NCBI GenBank assembly: GCA_018715585.1
Contig: DVLH01000170.1
Location: 1 to 11,785 of the forward strand
Length of the DNA stretch: 11,785 nt
Direction of reading: 5' to 3'
From: Candidatus Aphodomonas merdavium
GTDB lineage: Bacteria > Bacillota > Clostridia > Christensenellales > Aristaeellaceae
Shown here: positions 6,808-11,785 of the stretch, one piece after another
How positions within the stretch are numbered: the stretch's first letter is position 1
How the letters are laid out: each line of letters begins with the position of its first letter
Program-made: the position numbers and the translations under genes
Notes under the pieces: generated by a model
The model's input: the letters and a program-made list of their open reading frames with translations, nothing else
Told to the model about the DNA's origin: nothing
Databases searched by the model: none

Positions 6808-7956
6808 ATGGAAGAAAAGCTGCGTTATCCGGATTTGGACGTGGAACAGTTCTGGAAAGATGATGCCATTGCACAGAAAGACAACTGCTTCTATGAAGGC
6901 GCGCCGCAGGTGGCGTTTGGCGTCGGCCTGTGGGATGAGGACGTGTTTGCCGAGCTGAACGTACCCGGCGATCCGATGGGCGAAAACCCGCCCGAGCTCA
7001 TGCGCGAATACCGCTGCCGTTATAACGACAAGGCGGAAAAGATCATCGGCAAGCGCCCCTTGAGCGAGGAACTGCGCAATGATCAAAAATTCCCCAAGAT
7101 CAGGCTGCACGGCGAGGTGTTTGGCGGCGAGTATGTCTATAAGAGCGGCATGTATTGGCTGGAGAGCGACATCAAAACGCCCCAGGCGCTGGAAAAGATG
7201 CTTGACCGCGTCGAAAAAATGAACCTTCGTGAGTTTATTTTGCCTGCAAACTGGGAAAGCGAAAAGAAGCGCATTTTTGAAGAGACGGGCGAAAGGCCGT
7301 GGCCGTATTTTTACGGCCGCCGCGTGCGCGGCCCGGTGACGCTGGCGATGTCCATTTATGGCGTGGAAAACACGATCTTTCTTATGTATGACGAGCCGGA
7401 GCTGGCGCACCGCTTTTTCCAGGCGATCAGCGATGTGCTCATCGGCTACATCGACATCACCGCGCAAGAGGCGGGCGAAGCGCTGATGCAATCGCGCGAG
7501 TGGGGCTACCGCTTCAACGACGATAACTGCTGCATGCTCACGCCGGAACTGTATGAGGAGTTCGCCTATCCGGTGCTCAAGCGGGTGTTTGAATATGTTT
7601 GCCCCGATCCGCAAAAGAACTTCCGCTATCAGCATAGCGACTCGGAGATGAGCCATCTGCTGCCAATTCTCGCCCGGCTGGATTTCAGCGCCGTCAACTT
7701 TGGGCCTACCGTGCTGCTGGACAAAATCCGCAAGCATATGCCCCGCACGCGCGTAGACGGCTGCCTCGACCCGATGCTGCTGCTCACCAACGATGAAGAG
7801 GCCGTCATCGCCCAGGTGCGCCGCGATTGCGAAATGGCCAAGGCGCTTGGAACCAAGGGCCTGCGCATCGACGCGGCAGGCTCTGTCAATAACGGTACGA
7901 AGCTCACCACCGTGCGCGCGATCATGTACGCCATTCAAAAATACGGCCGCTATTGA
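6808..7956 (+). CDS. Uroporphyrinogen decarboxylase (URO-D) fold family protein
   Basis: A 382-residue protein of the URO-D superfamily, which covers haem-pathway decarboxylases and MtaA/CmuA-type corrinoid methyltransferases. Family features are GPVTLAMSIYG (175-185), DEPELAHRFF (195-204), LTPELYEEFAYPVLKRVFE (244-262), the His-bearing strand YQHSDSE (274-280), DGCLDPMLL (317-325) and a C-terminal AGSVNNGT...AIMYAIQKYGRY (357-382). The HxC...C zinc site of methyltransferase members is not seen; the corresponding points read HSD (276-278) and AGS. It is unlikely to be HemE, since no haem genes are nearby and it is longer and divergent. A role in methyl transfer or in the same sugar-like pathway as its neighbours is only inference. 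The ATG at 6808 is preferred over one at 6802, because AGGAGG (6793-6798) is 9 nt rather than 3 nt away. It is the last gene of the operon. Confidence 0.87.
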   Translation: MEEKLRYPDLDVEQFWKDDAIAQKDNCFYEGAPQVAFGVGLWDEDVFAELNVPGDPMGENPPELMREYRCRYNDKAEKIIGKRPLSEELRNDQKFPKIRLHGEVFGGEYVYKSGMYWLESDIKTPQALEKMLDRVEKMNLREFILPANWESEKKRIFEETGERPWPYFYGRRVRGPVTLAMSIYGVENTIFLMYDEPELAHRFFQAISDVLIGYIDITAQEAGEALMQSREWGYRFNDDNCCMLTPELYEEFAYPVLKRVFEYVCPDPQKNFRYQHSDSEMSHLLPILARLDFSAVNFGPTVLLDKIRKHMPRTRVDGCLDPMLLLTNDEEAVIAQVRRDCEMAKALGTKGLRIDAAGSVNNGTKLTTVRAIMYAIQKYGRY

Positions 7957-7986
7957 GCGGCGGGCGCATTTACTAAAGAGCGCCAC

Positions 7987-8029
7987 AAAGGCCACCTGCC
8001 TGCCCGTAAGGACAGCCGGGTGGCCTTTT
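7987..8029 (+). terminator. Intrinsic terminator of the isomerase/URO-D operon
   Basis: A perfect 10-bp outer stem (AAAGGCCACC 7987-7996 with GGTGGCCTTT 8019-8028) encloses an inner, imperfect CTGCCC/GGACAG stem and ends in TTTT. It lies 30 nt past the TAG-proximal end of the URO-D gene, whose stop ends at 7956, so it is well placed as the operon terminator. Confidence 0.85.
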
Positions 8030-8051
8030 CCGCGTTTGCGGCGGCGCAAGA

Positions 8052-8330
8052 GCGCTTTGTTTGGCACCTGGATGCAACGCATGCGGCGCGCACAAAGCGC
8101 AGGCGCGGGCTTTTGCAGGGAAAACCGCCCCGTTTCAGGTCCTTCCGACTGTTGAAAAACCCATTTTGGGAGGCTTAGAGGGCCGCAGCTCTCCCAATGA
8201 AATCCAAACCAGGTACGTTTCCCCGGCCATGCAGCATGCGCATGGGAAACGCGTTTGGGTGGAAAAGTCGCCGCAGGCGAGGTTATTCGGCATGTTGCCG
8301 CCCCTGTTACAGGGGATTTTTCTCTTTTAG
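8052..8330 (+). ncRNA. Candidate structured RNA (series of hairpins ending in a terminator)
   Basis: No convincing protein reading exists here. By eye the stretch holds consecutive helices: 9 bp perfect 8052-8060/8092-8100 with an inner ATGC/GCAT; 7 bp 8166-8172/8191-8197; a long compound stem made of 8202-8209/8253-8260, 8216-8221/8246-8251 and 8227-8232/8240-8245; then three successive triloop hairpins, 8268-8272/8276-8280, 8288-8292/8296-8300 and 8301-8306/8310-8315. The last is followed by ATTTTTCTCTTTT, a plausible intrinsic terminator. It does not match any riboswitch or named RNA I recognise, and I see no good promoter. GC-rich DNA folds easily, so chance structure is a real alternative. 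Confidence 0.35.
8301..8328 (+). terminator. Probable intrinsic terminator
   Basis: CCCCTG-TTA-CAGGGG (8301-8315) forms a 6-bp GC-rich hairpin with a triloop, directly followed by the T-rich tract ATTTTTCTCTTTT (8316-8328). No protein gene lies immediately upstream; the nearest upstream gene already has its own terminator at 7987-8029. This is why an RNA gene ending here is worth considering. Confidence 0.55.
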
Positions 8331-8691
8331 CCTTTGGACGGGGTCACCGTTTGCAATTTGGTTGGGGAAGGAAGGCATCCTCGCGCGCGGTTTTATACGG
8401 GAAACGGTGGAGCGCGTGGCTTTGGAGGCGCTTGCGAAAGAGGCGGGCGCTTGCCGGGCGCGCGGCAGGCTTCCACAAACGCGCGCCGATCCGGTTTTGC
8501 GCCGTGCCACTTCCGCCGCTCCTTCCGGCATGACGCAGGCATACCGCCTGCCGGGATCCTCGCCCTGGCCGAAGCCCAAATCCGGTGATCCGTATTTTTA
8601 TTTGCGGTACCCGAATAAACTCGCTATACGTGTACGGAACCGAAATACGCTTTCCCCCAAAGGGCCCACAGAAGGGAGTGTGATTTTCGCA
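8331..8691. other. Gene-free stretch with an inverted repeat
   Basis: The plus- and minus-strand open frames here are composed of Arg/Ala/Pro/Gly-rich translations without any recognisable family, start context or continuity, so I call no gene. The one clear structure is a discontinuous inverted repeat spanning 8591-8649 (CGTATTT 8591-8597 with AAATACG 8643-8649; GTACCCG 8607-8613 with CGTGTAC 8629-8635, one mismatch). It overlaps the weak promoter-like sequence in front of the peptidase pseudogene. Short GC-rich hairpins also occur (for example around 8523-8555). Confidence 0.5.
8602..8630 (+). promoter_or_regulatory. Weak promoter-like sequence before the S66 pseudogene
   Basis: TTGCGG (8602-8607) and TATACG (8625-8630) are 17 nt apart. 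The -10 box matches the consensus at 5 of 6 positions, but the -35 box at only 3. It would give a leader of about 55 nt to the ATG at 8692. It lies inside the 8591-8649 inverted repeat, so it may be the decayed control region of the former gene. Confidence 0.3.
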
Positions 8692-9666
8692 ATGAAAGCC
8701 GGTAAAGTATCTCGCGATGTAACGGTAGGTATTTTTTCTCCTCGTCCCCTGTCTCGGCAACCGCGCCCGTCAGATATTTGCGCGAAAAAGAATACTTAGC
8801 AAGCAAAGGGATTCGCGTGGTAGATGGGAACCTGTATGGAAAACGGGATTTTTACCGTGCCGGTTCTATCCAAGCGCGCGCCGCTGAATTCAACGAACTT
8901 TTGTACCGCGATGACGTGCAGATCCTGATGGCTTCCGTTGGAGGGAACAATACCAACCCGATTTTGCCCTATATTGATTATGAATACGTAAAAGGGCATC
9001 TCTAAATCATCATCGGGGACTCCGATACGACTGCATCGGACTCTTCCTTTGGCGAGCTTCCTCCGTTTGTGGATTGGACATATGATTCTTTTCAACAGGT
9101 GATTTTGGAGGCTTGTCCCATTCCCTATCCCTATTCGATGCCGCCGGTGTGGACCGATGAATTTATCGATTGGAACGAGCAAGCCGGAAGCAAAAAAACT
9201 GCCCAAACCGTTGAGCCACAGCAATCCCGGGCGTTTGTACCGGCCGGCTGATGGGTGGGAATCTCAACACAGTGGAAGGGTTTTTCAGGACGGAGCATAT
9301 GCCCGAAATCAGAAACGGCAATATACTCCTGCTTGATGATTCTTTGAAAGATGCCTGTACCATTGCACGGTCGTTTTCATTATTAAAACTGGCCGGCGTC
9401 TTTGATAAAGCCGGTGGGATTATCCTGGGGAAGCACGGGCAATTTGACGACAACGGAACGGGGAAAAGCCTTATGAAATACTATTAGAGGTATTGAACGG
9501 CCGCCAAATCCCCCTCTTGGCAGAGTTTGACTGTTGTCACACGCACCCGATGTTTACCTTGCCGATCGGTTGCCAGGCGAAGTTAAACGCCACGGATCCA
9601 GAAGCGACCCTTCTGGAATGCCCGCTTGTGCAACGTTCCTGCGCTCCCATGCTGTTTTTTGTATGA
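8692..9666 (+). pseudogene. Degraded S66-family LD-carboxypeptidase / MccF-like peptidase
   Basis: Pieces in different frames add up to one S66 serine peptidase, a family that trims the terminal D-Ala from muropeptides or cleaves microcin-C-like conjugates. It starts MKAGKVSRDVTVGIFSP (8692), then jumps frame near 8740-8756 to SATAPVRYLREKEYLASKG and continues to MASVGGNNTN and LPYIDYEYVK. A TAA at 9003-9005 interrupts it just before IIIGDSDTTA. About 20 codons are then missing before SSFGELPPFVDW (about 9036-9045). A further frame change lies between 9190 and 9240, before GRLMGGNLNTVEGFF, and another near 9455-9475, before KPYEILLEVLNGRQIPLL. The end reads AEFDCCHTHPMFTLPIGC and stops at 9664-9666. 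The nucleophile Ser (GDSD, normally GYSD) and the His (GKHGQFDD) remain, but the catalytic Glu is Asp (LLLDDSLKD). With five lesions it cannot make an active enzyme. No function for the fragments is proposed. Confidence 0.92.
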
Positions 9667-9750
9667 TTCGTGACGCTTTCAATCATTTTCAAGGCGTGCC
9701 GGCGGGTGCATTTGGATTTGCAAGAGCTTGAAAACCGCATAATCATGGCA

Positions 9751-9794
9751 AAAAACCTCTTGCCCATGCATTTCCGAAACGGCAAGAGGTTTTT
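9751..9794. terminator. Bidirectional intrinsic terminator
   Basis: A perfect 14-bp stem (AAAAACCTCTTGCC 9751-9764 with its complement 9781-9794) with a 16-nt loop. The arms end in A5 and T5, so each strand has a T-run at the stem base. On the plus strand it can end transcripts from the S66 pseudogene; on the minus strand it is a second barrier behind the tRNA terminator. Confidence 0.85.
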
Positions 9795-9807
9795 CCATTT
9801 ACATCAT

Positions 9808-9851
9808 AAAAAACAAACCCAAACGCGCTTTCTAAAAGCGCGTTCGGGTTT
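9808..9851 (-). terminator. Intrinsic terminator of tRNA-Lys
   Basis: On the minus strand a 16-position stem with one A-C mismatch (9851-9836 with 9830-9815, core AACGCGCTT/AAGCGCGTT) and a 5-nt loop is followed by GTTTTTT (9814-9808). It begins 6 nt after the encoded CCA end of the tRNA, and is therefore its natural terminator. Confidence 0.9.
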
Positions 9852-9857
9852 GGTGGA

Positions 9858-9933
9858 TGGTGCACCATCAGGGACTCGAACCCGGGACACCCTGATTAAG
9901 AGTCAGGTGCTCTACCAACTGAGCTAATGGTGC
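9858..9933 (-). tRNA. tRNA-Lys (anticodon CTT), CCA encoded
   Basis: A 76-nt cloverleaf including the 3' CCA. The acceptor stem is GCACCAT/ATGGTGC, the D arm GCTC-AGTTGGTA-GAGC and the anticodon arm CCTGA-CTCTTAA-TCAGG with anticodon CTT (plus-strand positions 9898-9900), which reads AAG codons. The variable loop is GTGTC and the T arm is CCGGG-TTCGAGT-CCCTG. All stems pair perfectly except one C-U mismatch in the T stem (C50 at 9884 against U64 at 9870). It has its own strong promoter and terminator. It lies directly downstream of the glycosyltransferase gene on the same strand, so it can also be cotranscribed with it. Confidence 0.97.
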
Positions 9934-9950
9934 AACTCGGAACGGAATAT

Positions 9951-9979
9951 AGTATACGTCCGCTCCGATGATTTGTCAA
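9951..9979 (-). promoter_or_regulatory. Strong sigma-A promoter of tRNA-Lys
   Basis: On the minus strand a perfect -35 TTGACA (9979-9974) and TATACT (9956-9951, 5 of 6) are spaced by exactly 17 nt. Transcription should start near 9944, about 10 nt before the mature tRNA 5' end at 9933. The -35 box overlaps the TGA stop codon (9978-9976) of the upstream glycosyltransferase gene. Confidence 0.85.
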
Positions 9980-10935
9980 CCCATTCTTACAAATTTTTCT
10001 TCCGGGAGGTTAGATTCCCGGCAGATATAGAGCGGCCGGCGTTTCGTTTCGGTATAGACGCGTGCGAGGTATTGGCCGACCATCCCAAGGGAGAAAAGCT
10101 GGATGCCGCTGGCGAAGAGCAAAATACACACCAGCGAGGGCCAACCGGCAACGGGGTCGCCGCAGAACAAGGCGCGAAAGAAGACAAACAAAAAACCCAG
10201 CAGCGATATGCCGCAAAAGGCCGTCCCCAGCAGCGAGGCAAACGAGAGCGGTGCTACGGAGAAGGCAATAATCCCTTCCAGCGCATAGCGGAAAAGCTGC
10301 GTCATGGACCATTTTGTTTCGCCAGCGACGCGTTCGACATTTTCGTATGAGATCCACTTGGTGCGGAAGCCGACCCAGCTAAACAGGCCTTTCGTAAAAC
10401 GGCAGCGCTCGCTCAGCGCCAACAGTGCGTTGACATAGGCACGCGTCATCAGCCGGAAATCCCGCGCACCTTGGACGATTTCCATATGGGTTAGCCGGTT
10501 CATCATGCTGTAAAAGCGGCGGGAAAGAAAAGAACGGATGCGCCCTTCGCCTGTGCGCGTCTGACGGCGGGCCGCCGCGGCGTCATATCCCTCCTCCGTC
10601 AGGGCCGTCAACATTTGCGGCAAGAGCGCGGGAGGGTCCTGCAAATCGGCGTCCATGAAGGCGACAAAATCGCCGGAGGCGTTAAGCAGCCCGGCATACA
10701 TGGCGCTCTCTTTGCCGAAGTTGCGGGAGAAGGAGAGAAAACGCACGCGCGCATCGCGCGCGGCTAATTCCTTGGCGACGCGCAGCGTTCCGTCGCGGGA
10801 GCCATCGTCCACCAGGATCAGTTCAAAATTATAGGCTGGCAGCTGCTCGATGATGTGCAGCGTCTGCTCATAAAACAGGGGCAAGGCTTGCTCTTCATTG
10901 TAGCAGGGGACGATGAGGGAGACGAGCTTTGACAT
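9976..10935 (-). CDS. Family 2 glycosyltransferase, GtrB/CsbB-like membrane protein
   Basis: A 319-residue protein with an N-terminal cytosolic GT-A domain and two C-terminal membrane helices (about 222-252 and 266-292), the layout of polyprenyl-phosphate glycosyltransferases such as GtrB. Motifs are LIVPCYNEE (7-15), LVDDGSRDGT (41-50) for nucleotide binding, DADLQDPP (95-102) with the metal-binding DxD, RDFRLM (158-163) and GETKWS (205-210). It most likely transfers a sugar from a nucleotide sugar to undecaprenyl phosphate, supplying envelope glycosylation; sugar and acceptor are not determinable. The ATG at 10935 has GGAGG (10950-10946) 10 nt upstream, inside the last codons of the L,D-transpeptidase gene, whose stop ends 6 nt before this start. 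The two are thus one operon. No terminator separates its end from the tRNA gene. Confidence 0.94.
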   Translation of the reverse strand: MSKLVSLIVPCYNEEQALPLFYEQTLHIIEQLPAYNFELILVDDGSRDGTLRVAKELAARDARVRFLSFSRNFGKESAMYAGLLNASGDFVAFMDADLQDPPALLPQMLTALTEEGYDAAAARRQTRTGEGRIRSFLSRRFYSMMNRLTHMEIVQGARDFRLMTRAYVNALLALSERCRFTKGLFSWVGFRTKWISYENVERVAGETKWSMTQLFRYALEGIIAFSVAPLSFASLLGTAFCGISLLGFLFVFFRALFCGDPVAGWPSLVCILLFASGIQLFSLGMVGQYLARVYTETKRRPLYICRESNLPEEKFVRMG

Positions 10936-10941
10936 GATCGG

Positions 10942-11785
10942 TCAGCCTCCGGTTATTTTTGTCGCGAGGGAAGAAGAAACGGGCGCTTGTGAGGGCGTGG
11001 AAGAAGCGGAAGGCGGCGTGCTTGCAGTAACGGGCGTGGAACTGACGGCCATCGTGGCCGTGGGGGACGGCGTGGCGGTTGGCGTGGGGGACGGGGTTGC
11101 CAACACATCCGCGTAAAGGTGCGAGAGCGTTTCTTTGCCGGCTTTTCCGTCTACGCTCAGACCGTTATCGCGCTGATAAGCTTTTACGGCCTCTACGGTA
11201 CCGCCATAATACCCGCCGGTAATGGTGCCCGTGTAGTACCCCAGCTCTGCCAGCTTGCATTGCAGGAAATAGACGGCTTCGCTTTCCGTGCCTTTGGAAA
11301 GAGTTGTGAAGGGCATGGGCGGCAGCGCGTTGCTGGTATAGACGGGCGGTGCGGTGGGAGTGGGCGTAGCCTGCGGCAGCATGACGCTGCGGTCAAGCGT
11401 GGCAGGCTTGAGCGATTCGGTCAACTCCGGATCGGGCTCGCCCTCGTAAATATCCACCTGTGTACCTGCGCCGCAGTTGCTGTAGATCCAGTGGGCGTCG
11501 TCGACAAGCAGGCGGATGCAGCCGTGCGACCCGCGCTTGCCAAGGCCGGTATAGCTCGAGGTGGCCAGCGCCATCTCGTCTGGTTCGGAATAGATGACGG
11601 AATGGAAGGCGATGGAGGAGGTGATGCGCGTCCAATACTGGGCGTGCGTGTCCCATTTGTCAAAATAACACCAGCGTGCCGTGCGCCCGTTGAGCGTAAA
11701 AGTGCCAAGCGGCGTAGGGTCGCGTTCGGTGCCCGTCGTGCAGATCATCTGCTTTTCAATGCGCGTATAGTCTCCGTTGGCGTCC
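10942..11785 (-). CDS. L,D-transpeptidase (YkuD) with C-terminal peptidoglycan-binding domain, 5' end outside window
   Basis: The reading frame is open to the window edge (DANGDYTRIEKQ precedes the ATG at 11748), so the true start and any signal peptide or membrane anchor are off the right side. Residues below count from that internal Met. The YkuD catalytic domain shows TPLGTF (12-17), His49 (AFHSVIY), and the hallmark SHGCIR (74-79) with the Cys77 nucleophile. Such enzymes form 3-3 peptidoglycan cross-links or attach proteins outside the membrane. After a Pro/Thr linker (about 125-147) comes a peptidoglycan-binding type 1 domain (about 150-212, LSKGTESEAVYFLQCKLAEL, then YYGGTVEAVKAYQ and NGLSVDGKAG). 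A Ser/Thr/Pro/Ala low-complexity tail of about 50 residues ends the protein. It is cotranscribed with the following glycosyltransferase, consistent with a cell-wall role. The nature of the N-terminal portion is unknown. Confidence 0.94.
   Translation of the reverse strand, partial: DANGDYTRIEKQMICTTGTERDPTPLGTFTLNGRTARWCYFDKWDTHAQYWTRITSSIAFHSVIYSEPDEMALATSSYTGLGKRGSHGCIRLLVDDAHWIYSNCGAGTQVDIYEGEPDPELTESLKPATLDRSVMLPQATPTPTAPPVYTSNALPPMPFTTLSKGTESEAVYFLQCKLAELGYYTGTITGGYYGGTVEAVKAYQRDNGLSVDGKAGKETLSHLYADVLATPSPTPTATPSPTATMAVSSTPVTASTPPSASSTPSQAPVSSSLATKITGG

Noticed and set aside
6412..8082. A 556-codon open frame on the minus strand
   Set aside because: It runs antisense through the intact second isomerase and the URO-D gene. 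Its translation has no family features, and such long antisense frames are common opposite GC-rich genes with G/C third positions.
8100..8330. Known riboswitch (cobalamin, SAM, T-box) in the gene-free stretch
   Set aside because: None of the conserved core motifs could be found, and no intact gene follows for it to control.
8197..8799. A 200-codon plus-strand frame and opposing minus-strand frames (8344-8760, 8307-8579)
   Set aside because: The translations are low in structure and rich in Arg, Pro and Ala, match no family I recognise, and the plus-strand frame runs into the N-terminus of the S66 pseudogene by chance.
9858..9933. tRNA-Lys as an integration site for a mobile element
   Set aside because: No integrase, no repeated tRNA 3' fragment and no other mobile-element gene was seen; the neighbouring pseudogene alone is not evidence of insertion.
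10913..11116. Small plus-strand frame opposite the transpeptidase tail (Val/Gly/Ala-rich)
   Set aside because: It is the antisense of the Ser/Thr/Pro-rich low-complexity tail and has no ribosome binding site.

Overview
The window looks like a chromosomal segment of a GC-rich, Gram-positive, Clostridia-like anaerobe. The reasons are strong AGGAGG-type ribosome binding sites, sigma-A-type promoters, a complete peptide-type ABC uptake operon, a YkuD L,D-transpeptidase joined to a peptidoglycan-binding domain, an S66 LD-carboxypeptidase relic and a tRNA-Lys with an encoded CCA end. The exact genus cannot be read from the sequence. No phage, integrase, transposase or CRISPR array is visible.

Region 1 (1-3396, +) is the distal part of an oligo/dipeptide ABC transporter operon: the C-terminal half of an OppB/DppB permease, an OppC/DppC permease and two ATPases of the OppD and OppF type. 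The genes are tightly spaced, and the last pair overlaps as ATGA. The substrate-binding protein and the promoter must lie to the left. A strong bidirectional hairpin (3412-3442) separates this operon from a convergent MATE-family exporter (3475-4836, -).

Region 2 (4837-7956) begins with an intergenic space holding divergent promoters. One drives the MATE gene. The other drives a three-gene operon: two paralogous sugar-phosphate isomerase/epimerase-type TIM barrels, overlapping as ATGA, followed by a uroporphyrinogen-decarboxylase-fold protein. The second barrel keeps the four expected metal ligands; the first has lost three of them and looks like a pseudoenzyme partner. The pathway is not known to me. 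This trio is the most interesting protein system in the window. The operon ends at a clear terminator (7987-8029).

Region 3 (8030-9800) has no intact protein gene. It holds a chain of predicted hairpins ending in a terminator (8052-8330), which is a candidate structured RNA or leader; an inverted repeat overlapping a weak promoter; and a heavily damaged S66-family (LdcA/MccF-like) peptidase pseudogene (8692-9666) with frameshifts, a nonsense codon and an internal deletion. A bidirectional terminator closes it.

Region 4 (9808-11785, -) reads leftwards: a YkuD L,D-transpeptidase (cut by the window edge), a GtrB-like family 2 glycosyltransferase whose ribosome binding site lies in the end of the transpeptidase gene, and then tRNA-Lys(CTT) with its own near-consensus promoter. 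The -35 box of that promoter overlaps the glycosyltransferase stop codon. The first two genes suggest a cell-envelope operon.
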